From RYN-433 sp036558265 (lineage in GTDB: Bacteria; Planctomycetota; Phycisphaerae; Tepidisphaerales; Tepidisphaeraceae): a stretch of 18,694 nt of DNA. Position 1 is the first letter of the stretch. Every line of letters begins with the position of its first letter. This document shows, piece after piece, positions 1 to 7,776 of the stretch. Position numbers and translations under genes: made by a program. Location of the stretch: contig DATBFY010000212.1 of NCBI GenBank assembly GCA_036558265.1, forward strand, positions 1-18,694, written 5' to 3'. Below the pieces are notes generated by a model, which had not been told where the DNA came from, did no database searches, and saw only the letters and a program-made list of their open reading frames with translations.

Positions 1-542
1 TGGCCGTCGGGCGCATCCACCTGCCCGGCATCGAAGGCTTCGCGCTGCCCATCCCGGTGCTGATCCTGCTGGCCGTCGCGATCGCCGCCGCCGTCTTTCT
101 CAACCTGACCGTCTATGGCCGATACCTCCTGGCCCTGGGCCGCAACGAGCAGGCCGCCCGCTACAGCGGCATCCGCACCAAGCCGCTGATCGTCCTCACC
201 TACGTCATCAGCGCCCTGCTCGCGGGCCTGGGCGGTGTCCTCTTCGTCCTCGACGACGGCAGTGCCCAACCCTCGCTCATGGGCAACTTCTACGAGCTAT
301 GGGCCATCGCCGCGGCGGTGCTCGGTGGATGCAGCCTGCGCGGGGGCGAAGGCTCGATCCTGGGCGTCATCATCGGCGCCGCCGTCCTCCAGGTCCTCCG
401 CAACGCCATCACGCTGCTCGGCATCCCCGCGCGCCTCGACTTCGCCGTCGTCGGCGTCGTCATCCTCGCCGGCGTCACGGTGGACGAACTGGTCCGCCGC
501 CTCGCCGCCCACCGCCGCGCCGCGCGGTTAAATGTTGTGTAG
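1..542 (+). CDS. Sugar ABC transporter permease (RbsC/BPD_transp_2 type), 3' part
   Basis: The frame is open from the window edge (first full codon at base 3) to the TAG at 540-542, so only the C-terminal ~179 residues are present. Visible motifs are typical of inner-membrane permeases of ribose/monosaccharide ABC importers: GRYLLALGRNEQAARYSGI (the cytoplasmic loop that contacts the ATPase), a hydrophobic segment with LLAGLGGVLF, the conserved block ELWAIAAAVLGGCSLRGGEG, then two further hydrophobic helices and a short basic tail. It would form the membrane channel with a periplasmic sugar-binding protein and an ATPase, which presumably lie upstream outside the window. The substrate cannot be told from this fragment. 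Family assignment is confident; ribose specificity is not claimed. Confidence 0.85.
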   Translation, partial: AVGRIHLPGIEGFALPIPVLILLAVAIAAAVFLNLTVYGRYLLALGRNEQAARYSGIRTKPLIVLTYVISALLAGLGGVLFVLDDGSAQPSLMGNFYELWAIAAAVLGGCSLRGGEGSILGVIIGAAVLQVLRNAITLLGIPARLDFAVVGVVILAGVTVDELVRRLAAHRRAARLNVV

Positions 543-595
543 GCGTCCCGCCTGCTTTGAGCTTTTCACAAAGACCAGCACAGAGATCACCGAGC

Positions 596-649
596 ACACA
601 GGGGACACAGAGAGAATTAGATGGTGTTGACTCTCCGTGTCCTCTGTGT
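596..649. repeat. Intergenic hairpin repeat of the CACAGAG type, copy 1
   Basis: The arms 596-614 and 631-649 are inverted complements with 17 of 19 positions matching, around a 16-nt loop. Both are built from ACACAGAG/GGACAC units, and similar sequence continues outward (AGCACAGAG on the left, TTCTCTGTGGCT on the right). A degenerate relative lies at 10201-10265. It sits between the permease stop and the hydrolase start. It could act as a transcriptional attenuator or be a non-coding dispersed palindrome. Only the hairpin and the second copy are seen; function is unknown. Confidence 0.7.
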
Positions 650-690
650 TCTCTGTGGCTGACCGCATTTTATCATTGGAGACCCAAGCA

Positions 691-1848
691 ATGAACGTGA
701 TGGCCACAATCGCGAGAATCGCCCCGATGAACCCCTCCCGTTGTGCCCTGCTCGTGGTCCTTACCTTAACGATCATCGCCCGCGCCCAGGAAAAACCCGC
801 CGCCGCACCGACCTACTTCGAACAGAACGTCGCCGACTCCAACCCGCTGCGCGCCCGGCAAGCCGGGGAACTCGACGACTACATCCTCGCGCTTAAGCAA
901 GACTCAACTCGCCTCGCCACCGTCTTCCGCCCCGACTACGCCTCTCCCCAGGCTTTTGAGAAATCCGCCCAGCCCTACCGCCAGGCCTTCTGCGACAGCA
1001 TCGGCTACCCGCCGCCCGGCGACACGCCCAGCCAACCGCCGCCCACGTTCGAACAGATCGGCCAGGACGCCATCGGCACCTACTATCGCGCCACCATCCC
1101 GATCCTCCCGCACGTCAACGCCGAAGGGATCTACATCATCCCCAAAAACCTCACCGGCAAGGCCCCCCTTATCATCTCCATGCACGGCGGCGGCGGTTCG
1201 CCCGAGGTCGCACTCTTCCACGGCGGCGCCAACTACCACGACATGGTGCGCGGCGGCGTCAAGCGCGGCTATGTCGTCTTCGCACCCCAGCACCTCTTCA
1301 ACGCCGACGGCTATCCGAAAGACATCCGCAACAAGACCGACCAGCGCCTGCGTCTGGTGGGCACCAGCCTCACCGCCGTCGAGATCGCCAAGATCACCCG
1401 CAGCCTCGATGTCCTGCTCAAGCGCCCCGAGGTCGATCCGAAGCGCGTCGGCATGGTCGGCCTCTCCTACGGCGGCTATTACGCCCTCGTCGCCCCGGCC
1501 GTCGACCCCCGCATCAAGGTCTCTGTCTCCAGTTGCTACTACGGCTGCCAGGAAGGCCGCTACGAGCGCGACGAGCTCTCCGTTCCCATTGACTTCCAGT
1601 TCAAGGACCGCTTCACCCTCTTCAAGGACTCCGACATCGTCGCCCTGATCTGCCCCCGCGCCCTTCTCATCCAGGCCGGCAGCAACGACGACGCCGATCA
1701 CCGCGACCCCGGAAAACGCCTCGCGCCCCTGTCCGCCGACTACTATAAGAGGCTCGGGCTGGCCGACCGCTTTCAACACCTGATCTTCGAAGGCAAACAC
1801 GAATTCCACGACCCCTCCGCCTGGGAATTCATCAAGCAACACCTCTGA
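691..1848 (+). CDS. Secreted alpha/beta hydrolase (dienelactone hydrolase / acetyl-xylan-esterase-like)
   Basis: A 385-residue protein with an N-terminal signal peptide (hydrophobic LLVVLTLTII, likely cleavage after ARA), so it is probably periplasmic or secreted. The alpha/beta hydrolase core is visible: oxyanion-loop region SMHGGGGSPE, nucleophile elbow GLSYGG with Ser259, a probable acid in SNDDADH (Asp333 or Asp334), and the catalytic His370 in GKHEF. The layout resembles the S9/dienelactone hydrolase branch found in carbohydrate-ester-degrading planctomycetes; the substrate is unknown. The ATG at 691 is chosen because GGAG at 678-681 lies 9 nt upstream. The ATG at 727 gives a more compact signal peptide and is the alternative. 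It is separated from the permease by a hairpin repeat, so it is probably a separate unit. Confidence 0.8.
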   Translation: MNVMATIARIAPMNPSRCALLVVLTLTIIARAQEKPAAAPTYFEQNVADSNPLRARQAGELDDYILALKQDSTRLATVFRPDYASPQAFEKSAQPYRQAFCDSIGYPPPGDTPSQPPPTFEQIGQDAIGTYYRATIPILPHVNAEGIYIIPKNLTGKAPLIISMHGGGGSPEVALFHGGANYHDMVRGGVKRGYVVFAPQHLFNADGYPKDIRNKTDQRLRLVGTSLTAVEIAKITRSLDVLLKRPEVDPKRVGMVGLSYGGYYALVAPAVDPRIKVSVSSCYYGCQEGRYERDELSVPIDFQFKDRFTLFKDSDIVALICPRALLIQAGSNDDADHRDPGKRLAPLSADYYKRLGLADRFQHLIFEGKHEFHDPSAWEFIKQHL

Positions 1849-1886
1849 TGCCGACTGGCGCCGTGCGCGCGACCGCGGCACGCTGC

Positions 1887-3149
1887 CTACTGCCCGACCC
1901 CATACCGCCGCAGCACCTGCCTCACCGTCTGGGTCCCCGCCTCTCGAGTTACCTTCGCTCCCGCCGCGCAAAGCAGCTCCACGGTGCCGGCGTAATCACC
2001 GGATTTGCGATACCACCCGTTCTCCGACCCGTGCGTCGCCCACCCCAGCGGCGTCGCTTGAAAGTCGTTCTCCGCGTCCTCGATGGGCGGCCCGTACTTC
2101 AGGATCTCGCGCACCAACTCCGCGTCGCCGTGCCACGCCGCCCAGTGCAGCGCCGTCCCGCCGTGCTGCCCCCGCGCGTCCACCGGCCAACCGGCCGCCA
2201 GCATCAGCCGAACCGCCTGGATGTTCCGATCCTGCGCCGCCGTCGCGAGCTTGCCGCGATCGTCCGCCGAAAGCGACTCGACCAAGCCCGGCCGGCTCGC
2301 CAGGAGGGCCTTGAACGTCTCTTCGTCCCCCAACTCGCACGCCTGCGCCAGCTTCAGCTCCGCCGGGCTCCGCTCCATTAACAGCGCGAAGACCTCTTCG
2401 TGACCGAACCGTCGCGCCAGCCGATGCGGCGTCTGGTTCCAGCCCAATGTCCAGATGTAAATCGTCCCGCCGGCTCGCGGATCGCGCTTGGGAAAATGCG
2501 CCTCGGTGACGCTCAGCCGGATGCACTCGAGATCCTCGTCCAGGTGCCGACGCACCCGCTCCACGTCCCCCAGCGCCGCCGCCATGAGGATGTCGGTCCG
2601 GCACCCCCGCTCGACGAGGTACCGCGCCACGGCCTGCCGATCCCGCACCATGTACTGTGCCGCCGTGGACTCATGATCCACACACAGGGCGTCGATCGCC
2701 GCCCCATGATCGAGCAGGAACGCCGCCACCTCCACCGTCCCCGCAAAGTGCAGCGGCGTCTGCCCGTCTCCGCCCCGCGCATGCACCAGTGCCGGGTCCG
2801 CCGCCACCAACTCGCGCAGCCGATCGATCCGCCCCAGCCGCGCCGCCGCGTGCGCGTCCACCACCGCCCCGCGCTCGATCGCATACGCCGCCAGCTCCGG
2901 CTCGGCGCAATCGAGCAGTCCGAAACTGCCCGCCCACCAGCGGCTGCGTGCATTGATGTCCGCCCCGGCGTCCAGCAACACGTCCAGCATCGCCCGGCTC
3001 CGCACGTGCATGATCGCCGGCGAGTCAAACGCCAGGAGCGGCTCGTTGACCTTCGCCTTGAGCTGCGGATCGCGACCGAGCAGTTCGCGCACGCCCGCCG
3101 CATCGTCGCGCTCCAGCGCCGCCTTCAACTCTTCCAGATCGGCTGGCAT
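1887..3149 (-). CDS. Ankyrin-repeat protein
   Basis: A 420-residue soluble protein with no signal peptide. Ankyrin-type repeats are spread along it. Clear ones include DGQTPLHFAG at about residues 128-137 followed by VAAFLLDHGAAID, and GGTALHWAAWHGD near 330 followed by a helix and ATPLGWA. More divergent units in between alternate AxxxGDxExVRxxL helices. Such proteins are protein-protein interaction scaffolds; the partner is unknown. The ATG at 3149 is preferred over an upstream in-frame TTG because a good promoter ends only a few bases before it. It is convergent with the hydrolase (38-nt gap) and divergent from the esterase at 3278. The opposite strand carries long open frames, an effect of the high GC content. 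Confidence 0.8.
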   Translation of the reverse strand: MPADLEELKAALERDDAAGVRELLGRDPQLKAKVNEPLLAFDSPAIMHVRSRAMLDVLLDAGADINARSRWWAGSFGLLDCAEPELAAYAIERGAVVDAHAAARLGRIDRLRELVAADPALVHARGGDGQTPLHFAGTVEVAAFLLDHGAAIDALCVDHESTAAQYMVRDRQAVARYLVERGCRTDILMAAALGDVERVRRHLDEDLECIRLSVTEAHFPKRDPRAGGTIYIWTLGWNQTPHRLARRFGHEEVFALLMERSPAELKLAQACELGDEETFKALLASRPGLVESLSADDRGKLATAAQDRNIQAVRLMLAAGWPVDARGQHGGTALHWAAWHGDAELVREILKYGPPIEDAENDFQATPLGWATHGSENGWYRKSGDYAGTVELLCAAGAKVTREAGTQTVRQVLRRYGVGQ

Positions 3150-3159
3150 GGCGCAGGGA

Positions 3160-3188
3160 AAACTATCGGTGCCTGCGCCGCGTGTCAA
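3160..3188 (-). promoter_or_regulatory. Predicted sigma-70 promoter for the ankyrin gene
   Basis: On the minus strand TTGACA (3183-3188) is followed after 17 nt by TAGTTT (3160-3165). Transcription would begin around 3153, only about 4 nt before the ATG at 3149, so the mRNA would be leaderless or nearly so. This fits the lack of a Shine-Dalgarno sequence there. Prediction from sequence only. Confidence 0.5.
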
Positions 3189-3220
3189 CGATCACCGCCA
3201 TGTGCGCGCGAGCGCGCGCG

Positions 3221-3249
3221 TTCACCCGGCGGCCCGCTTCGTCTATGAT
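3221..3249 (+). promoter_or_regulatory. Predicted sigma-70 promoter for the secreted esterase
   Basis: TTCACC (3221-3226) and TATGAT (3244-3249) are separated by 17 nt. The start would be near 3256, giving a short leader that contains the AAAAGG ribosome-binding site at 3265-3270. The -10 is strong and the -35 is weaker. It lies back to back with the ankyrin promoter, which points the other way. Confidence 0.45.
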
Positions 3250-3277
3250 CTCCGCGGAAAACTCAAAAGGAACAAAC

Positions 3278-4261
3278 GTGACCCCCATCTCCCGACTGAT
3301 TGCCACCACGGCGCTCTGCCTGCTCCTCCACGCCGCCTCTGCCATCGCCGATGACGCAAAGGTCCCCGGCGACGGCGAGTCCACGATCGGCCCCGACTAC
3401 GCCAACGCCCCTGAGCTCACCGTCAAGGACGGCGTCCCCAAAGGCGCCGTCCACGAGTTCACGATGGACTCGCAGGACAGCAAGATCTACCCGGGCATCG
3501 CCAGGAACAAGCCCGGTGTCGTCCCCTACAAGCGAAAGGTCTGGGTCTACGTCCCGTCGCAGTACGTCGCGGGCACGCCCGCCCCGTTCATCGTCGCCCA
3601 GGATGGCGGCGGCTACGTCAAGACGCTCCCGCCCATCCTCGACACCATGATTCACGAGCACCGCCTGCCCGCGATGATCGCGGTGATGATCAACTCCGGC
3701 GGCGGCGACGCCCAGGGCAGCGAGCGCGGCCTCGAGTACGACACCGTCTCCGGAAAGTACGCCGAGTTCATCGAGACCGAGGTCCTCCCCCGCATCGCCA
3801 AGGACTACCACGTCACCTTCACCACCGACCCCGACGGCCGCGCCACCATGGGCGGCAGTTCCGGCGGGGCGGCGGCGTTTACGATGGGGTGGTTCCGGCC
3901 TGACCTGTACCGACGCGTCCTGACCTATTCGGGCACGTATGTGAACCAGCAGTCCCCCCGCAACCCGCAGTCACCTCACGGGGCCTGGGAATACCACGAG
4001 CACCTGATCCCGAGCACCGACGCCAAGCCCCTGCGCGTCTGGCTGGAGGTCAGCGAGAACGACAACGGCGCCAAGCGCGACGAGGCCTCGCTGCACAACT
4101 GGGTGCTCGCCAACCAGCGCATGGCCGCGGCGCTCAAGGCCAAGGGGTATCACTACCGCTTCGTGTTCGCCAAGGCCGCCGGTCACACCGACGGCCGCGT
4201 CACCCGCCAGACCCTGCCCGAGGCGCTCGAGTGGCTGTGGCAGGGGTATCCCAAAAAGTAA
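3278..4261 (+). CDS. Secreted esterase of the enterochelin-esterase / esterase D family
   Basis: A 327-residue protein starting at GTG 3278, chosen because AAAAGG lies 7 nt upstream and a signal peptide follows at once (RLIATTALCLLLHAASAIA, cleavage likely before DD). The body matches the Fes/IroE-like alpha/beta hydrolase group: a YVPSQY strand, the PFIVAQDGGG loop, the nucleophile elbow MGGSSGGAA (Ser194, or the adjacent Ser195), an ENDNG segment that may carry the acid, and the terminal His303 in AAGHTDG. In planctomycetes such enzymes are usually exported carboxyl esterases, often next to polysaccharide-degradation genes; true siderophore hydrolysis is not implied. The stop TAA is one base from the stop of the convergent propeller gene. 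Confidence 0.8.
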   Translation: MTPISRLIATTALCLLLHAASAIADDAKVPGDGESTIGPDYANAPELTVKDGVPKGAVHEFTMDSQDSKIYPGIARNKPGVVPYKRKVWVYVPSQYVAGTPAPFIVAQDGGGYVKTLPPILDTMIHEHRLPAMIAVMINSGGGDAQGSERGLEYDTVSGKYAEFIETEVLPRIAKDYHVTFTTDPDGRATMGGSSGGAAAFTMGWFRPDLYRRVLTYSGTYVNQQSPRNPQSPHGAWEYHEHLIPSTDAKPLRVWLEVSENDNGAKRDEASLHNWVLANQRMAAALKAKGYHYRFVFAKAAGHTDGRVTRQTLPEALEWLWQGYPKK

Positions 4262-4262
4262 G

Positions 4263-5558
4263 TTAAGGCTTTGCCGCCAGGGACGCGCACACCAGCTCCC
4301 GATCGCTCCGCGCGAACACGCACCGGTCGGCGTACGACGACGGCGCCCACGCCACGTTGCGCCCGCCGAACGGATACGTCGGCTCCAGCAGCCGCGTGCG
4401 ACCGAGCTCGTCATACCCCTTGGCCGTCAGCCGCGCCACGATCAGCTCGCCCCGCTCGGTGTACAGGAAGACCCGGTCGCCGTTGGGCGTCAGGTGGATG
4501 CCCGCACCGTTCTTCAGATCCGTGACCTTGTCGCTTTGCCAGAGTTGCCGGCCGGTCCTGGCGTCCAGGCACACCAGCTCGCCCGACGACTTCGCCGAGT
4601 AAACCTCGTCACCGCGCAGCATCGGCGTGGACGTGTTGCTCAGGGTCGGCACCATGTGGCGGTAGTCGGCCGGCCACACCAGCGACACGCCCGGCCGATC
4701 GGCGTCGAGCCTCATCATCAGTCCCGCGAGCAGCAACCGGTTCCCCTCGACCACCGGCGTGGCCACGGACGAGTTGTTGTCCGACGCCAGGCGTTCTCGC
4801 CAGTAAGCCTTGCCCGTCGCCGGGTCCAGCGACGTCAACGAGCTCTGTGTCCAGACCAGGAGCTGCCGCTTGCCACCCGCGGTGACGACGATCGGCGAGC
4901 TGTTGGTCATCGGCTCGTCCAGCGCCCGCCACGCCTCCGTTCCCGTATCCTTCTCGAACGCGATGAGGCACGCCGCGGGCTCGCCCCCCACGTAAACGAT
5001 CAGCAGCCCGCCCTCGATCAGCGGCGAGGCGCGGCAGGCGAACTCCTTGACCCGGTAATCCTCGCCCAGGCGCTTGCGCCAGACCAGTTCACCCGTGCGT
5101 GCGTCACAGCAGCAAAGATCGCCCATCGCCCCCAGCGCGTACACCTTGCCCGCCTCTGCGATCGGCGTCGCCGTCGGACCGCATCCCGGGCCCTGCGTAA
5201 ACGCCCAGTCGGGATAGCTGACGTCGTACGCGCAGGTCCACAGCGGCTTGCCGCTGGTGCCGTCGAAACAGCGGATCCGTTCCTTCGCCTTGGGGCGCGC
5301 CAACTCCGAATCGGTCAGGTAAACCCGTCCGCCCGCGACCACCGGGCTGGAATAACCCGGCCCGACACGGCGCCGCCACGCGATCTTCAATCCCGCCGCC
5401 GGGAACGACCGCACGATCCCCTGCTCATGCCACACGCTATCCCGACCCGGCCCCCGCCACTGCGGCCAATCGTCCGCGCACGCGACCACGGACGGTAGCA
5501 ACCCGACGACCAGCGCCGCAGCCAGTCCCGCCCTCGACCATCGATTGACATCGTTCAT
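4263..5558 (-). CDS. Exported PQQ-like beta-propeller repeat protein (possible lipoprotein)
   Basis: A 431-residue protein. The N-terminus has an export signal ending VVAC-ADD. The VVAC sequence fits a lipobox with Cys27, so it may be a lipoprotein; cleavage before ADD is the alternative. Next comes DWPQWRGPGRDS, the opening characteristic of planctomycetal PQQ-binding-like propeller proteins, and then repeated blades with DAxTGxxxW motifs (DARTGELVW, DARTGRQLW, DPATGKAYW). These are outer-membrane BamB-like or quinoprotein-like folds. No catalytic residues for a dehydrogenase are evident, so a scaffold or sensor role is possible. It starts 21 nt after the preceding minus-strand gene, with no clear Shine-Dalgarno sequence, and may be co-transcribed with it. 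Confidence 0.8.
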   Translation of the reverse strand: MNDVNRWSRAGLAAALVVGLLPSVVACADDWPQWRGPGRDSVWHEQGIVRSFPAAGLKIAWRRRVGPGYSSPVVAGGRVYLTDSELARPKAKERIRCFDGTSGKPLWTCAYDVSYPDWAFTQGPGCGPTATPIAEAGKVYALGAMGDLCCCDARTGELVWRKRLGEDYRVKEFACRASPLIEGGLLIVYVGGEPAACLIAFEKDTGTEAWRALDEPMTNSSPIVVTAGGKRQLLVWTQSSLTSLDPATGKAYWRERLASDNNSSVATPVVEGNRLLLAGLMMRLDADRPGVSLVWPADYRHMVPTLSNTSTPMLRGDEVYSAKSSGELVCLDARTGRQLWQSDKVTDLKNGAGIHLTPNGDRVFLYTERGELIVARLTAKGYDELGRTRLLEPTYPFGGRNVAWAPSSYADRCVFARSDRELVCASLAAKP

Positions 5559-5579
5559 ATTCAGCCAACAGCGCGCGGG

Positions 5580-5996
5580 TCACACGCTCGTCTTCGTGAA
5601 ATGAAACCGCACGCCCGCCGCCTCCGCGGCTGCCAGCAGTTGCTCGGCCGCCCGCAGATCCCGCAGGATCGGGTTGGGCTGCTTGAAATCGTTCAGCTTC
5701 GCCTGCACGTGCTCGGCCAGCGCGCGCACCGTCTTCAGTCCGTCACCCGCGGGGAACCACTGCTCGGGCGGCAGCCGCATCTTCGCCGGGTCGAACCCGT
5801 CCGCCCGAAGCTGCTCGGCCAGCGCCGCCTGGCTTTCCGACAACTGCGAGGTCAGCGCCGCGACGCCGCGGACGCGCGACGCGGTATCCAGTCGATCCGA
5901 CTCGCGCGCCAGCGCCTTGCCCGATCCCGCCCTGGCGTAAGCCGCCGATGCTTCCGGCAATTCCCGTTCCAGTGTGATGACGATCGCCAGAGCCAT
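5580..5996 (-). CDS. Protein of unknown function, alpha-helical
   Basis: A 138-residue protein I do not recognise. The ATG at 5996 (MALAIVIT) is preferred over an upstream in-frame start. The first residues look like a beta strand; the rest is Ala/Leu/Arg-rich helix with a central PPEQWFPAGDGL segment and a C-terminal LRAAEQLLAAAEAAGVRFHF. There is no signal peptide or membrane segment. It lies between the TadG-like gene (50 nt upstream) and the PQQ-like propeller gene (21 nt downstream), all on the minus strand, so an operon is plausible. Codon use is like its neighbours. Confidence 0.6.
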   Translation of the reverse strand: MALAIVITLERELPEASAAYARAGSGKALARESDRLDTASRVRGVAALTSQLSESQAALAEQLRADGFDPAKMRLPPEQWFPAGDGLKTVRALAEHVQAKLNDFKQPNPILRDLRAAEQLLAAAEAAGVRFHFTKTSV

Positions 5997-6046
5997 AGGC
6001 GCGGCATGATACCCCCGCCCGCGCGCCCCCGCCATTGCGTTGTTCG

Positions 6047-7267
6047 CTATTGCACCCGCGAGATCGTGTACTTGGTCGCCCCCGTCCCGATCGGCGCCAG
6101 CGCCTCGTCATAGTACAGCCCACCGTCCGAGCTGAGCGTGATGCTCTTGGCGGTGATCCGCCCGTAAAGCTGCGCGCTGCCGCTGATCGTGAAGTCCGTG
6201 TCCGGCGCGTACAACTCGCCCACGCAACTATTTGTCCCCGTCCACGTCGCGACCTTGCAGGTCGGCAGGAAGTAGATCACCCGGTTGGCCGGCACGTTCC
6301 CGTAGGTGTCGATCACCACGCTGTCCTTGACCTTGTACGCCGTGCGCACCCAGAACTTGGTGGGACCGTCCCAGATGATGTGCGCGTCGCCGCTCAGGTC
6401 GATCGTGCCGAAGACGTAGTTCCCCCCCGCGACGTGGATCGTCCCCGAGCTCATGATGCAGTCCCCCGCGTCGGTGTACGACGCCGGCAGCGTCGTCGAC
6501 GGGAAACTCAGCGTGGTGCCGAGCTGCGCGACCATCCCGCTCGCCTTGGCGGGCGGCGTGATCGCCGCGCTTTTGCCGACGCCGAAGCGAACGTCCCCGT
6601 CCACCATCGTGTTGCCCGAGATGTTGATATTGCCGTTGCTGGCGATCGCGCCGTGGTGCAGCGAGTTGCTGCCCTTGTTGTACGCGCCCTTCGACGAGTT
6701 GTAGCTGCCTGTCGCGCCGCCGGTGATCGTCACGTAATTGATGCCGATGATCGCGTACGCGCCGGTGTTGCCGATCGAGCAGGCCGTGCTGGTCGCGCGG
6801 ATGTCGCACGCCCGCTGACCGACCGCACGCCCGTAGATCAGCGGGATCGGGTTGCCGTTCGCGGCGGTGCGCGAAAGCGTCACCTTCACGGAGTTGGCGT
6901 TGTCCTCCGATCCCGCCGCCATCGGCGTGAACGTCCGGCTGGCCGTGTCCCAGTTGCCGAACGTCAGGTCCTTATTGGGATCCAGCGAGACCGGGTCGGT
7001 GTCGCAGAGGTTATCCTTGGCCGCGTCCTTGGCCGCCTTGCGCGCCGCGCTGGCGCCGCCGTTGGGCAATGCCTGGCACGCCGCCCGCGCCGCCGCGTCC
7101 GCCGCCGTCTGCAACTGCGACTTCGCCAGGTAAACCCGCCCCACGTCCGCCGACAGTGACGCGAACGCGAACAGCACCGTCATCATCACCACCACGTACA
7201 CCATGGTGGCACCGTGGCGGCGGCGAAGGGGGCGACCCGAAGATGAGGGCGCGCTGCAACCGATCAC
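6047..7267 (-). CDS. TadG-like pilus-assembly/surface protein
   Basis: A 406-residue protein starting at GTG 7267. A basic stretch RRRHGAT precedes one transmembrane helix (about residues 22-40, VYVVVMMTVLFAFASLSA), then DVGRVYLAKSQLQTAADAAARAA. This is the hallmark of the TadE/TadG N-terminal domain (PF13400 type), which anchors a periplasmic domain to the inner membrane in Flp/Tad pilus systems. The remainder is Gly/Ser/Thr/Asn-rich with many short beta strands (GNINISGNTMVDG, GTIDLSGDAHI, FTISGSAQLYG), resembling the polymer-forming or DUF7305-like beta-solenoid domains attached to such proteins in planctomycetes. No other tad genes are in the window. ATG start alternatives downstream would remove part of the basic region. 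Confidence 0.7.
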   Translation of the reverse strand: MIGCSAPSSSGRPLRRRHGATMVYVVVMMTVLFAFASLSADVGRVYLAKSQLQTAADAAARAACQALPNGGASAARKAAKDAAKDNLCDTDPVSLDPNKDLTFGNWDTASRTFTPMAAGSEDNANSVKVTLSRTAANGNPIPLIYGRAVGQRACDIRATSTACSIGNTGAYAIIGINYVTITGGATGSYNSSKGAYNKGSNSLHHGAIASNGNINISGNTMVDGDVRFGVGKSAAITPPAKASGMVAQLGTTLSFPSTTLPASYTDAGDCIMSSGTIHVAGGNYVFGTIDLSGDAHIIWDGPTKFWVRTAYKVKDSVVIDTYGNVPANRVIYFLPTCKVATWTGTNSCVGELYAPDTDFTISGSAQLYGRITAKSITLSSDGGLYYDEALAPIGTGATKYTISRVQ

Positions 7268-7301
7268 ATCTTCTTAATCGGACGGTTGCAATCGCCACTT
7301 C

Positions 7302-7387
7302 ACGCAAGATAACGCAAGATGTAGATATATGGCAGGTATTCGTCCGGCAGCGTCCGCTCGACCGTTTGGACCCGCTTTTTCTTGCGT
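7302..7387. repeat. ACGCAAGAT direct repeat with inverted partner in a divergent intergenic region
   Basis: ACGCAAGAT occurs twice in tandem (7302-7310 and 7312-7320), and its core recurs inverted as CTTGCGT at 7381-7387, overlapping the predicted -35 of the 7487 gene. The region separates divergent genes and could hold regulator-binding sites. Seen by eye; chance is not excluded. Confidence 0.3.
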
Positions 7388-7411
7388 AATTCCAGCGGGC
7401 CCCGGTACGAT
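7382..7411 (+). promoter_or_regulatory. Predicted promoter for the 81-residue protein gene
   Basis: TTGCGT (7382-7387) and TACGAT (7406-7411) are 18 nt apart, about 75 nt upstream of the ATG at 7487. The match is moderate. The -35 is part of an inverted copy of the ACGCAAG repeat found 60 nt upstream. Confidence 0.35.
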
Positions 7412-7486
7412 TGTGGGGAACTTACTCACGTCGCGCCCGTACGTCCGAGAAGCGCAAGCCGTTCCACAGACAGCCGGGGAAGGTTC

Positions 7487-7732
7487 ATGATCAACCAAGA
7501 GATCGCCAGCCTGCTCGAAGACGCGGGGTACCGCTTCGCGCCCGAGATCCTGCGATACCAGGTCTTCCAGGGCGCCGCCACCGCCGACGAGACCGACCAT
7601 TCGTCCGAGTACGTCGCCGACGAGCTGGGCATCCCCATCGACGACCTGCAGCGCTGGGAAGACGACCAGCTCGCAGCCCAAGGCCTCACCCGCGCCCCCG
7701 ACCCCGAAGCCCCCGCCGCCCAGGCGGAGTGA
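7487..7732 (+). CDS. Small acidic protein of unknown function
   Basis: An 81-residue protein beginning MINQEIASLLEDAGYRF. The start is fixed by a strong purine-rich GGGGAAGG (7476-7483) just upstream. It is acidic, with a helical N-terminal half, a central SEYVADELGIPIDDLQRWED that could form a small helix-turn-helix-like helical pair, and a Pro/Ala-rich tail. I do not recognise the family. It is divergent from the TadG-like gene and convergent with the M56 protease gene, with a GC-rich hairpin between the stop codons. Confidence 0.6.
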   Translation: MINQEIASLLEDAGYRFAPEILRYQVFQGAATADETDHSSEYVADELGIPIDDLQRWEDDQLAAQGLTRAPDPEAPAAQAE

Positions 7733-7755
7733 TTTCACGACACCGATTGCGGGAG

Positions 7756-7776
7756 CGAGGCGGCGCGCGCGCCTCG
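7756..7776. terminator. GC-rich hairpin between convergent genes
   Basis: The arms CGAGGCG (7756-7762) and CGCCTCG (7770-7776) are perfect inverted complements around a GC loop, directly beside the stop of the M56 gene (7777-7779) and 24 nt after the stop of the 7487 gene. It could serve both strands. There is no U-tract, so this is a hairpin consistent with a terminator rather than a proven one. Confidence 0.35.

Noticed and set aside
904..1971. 355-codon minus-strand open frame
   Set aside because: Antisense to the hydrolase, which has catalytic motifs; the translation is low-complexity Gly/Val/Asp/Ala.
3182..3277. Upstream GTG start for the secreted esterase
   Set aside because: The extra residues contain no signal peptide and cover the divergent promoter region; GTG 3278 has a ribosome-binding site and is followed by a signal peptide.
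4494..5498. 334-codon plus-strand open frame
   Set aside because: Antisense to the PQQ-like propeller gene, with no domain content.
6035..7159. 374-codon plus-strand open frame
   Set aside because: Antisense to the TadG-like gene; Arg/Val/Asp-rich with no recognisable fold.
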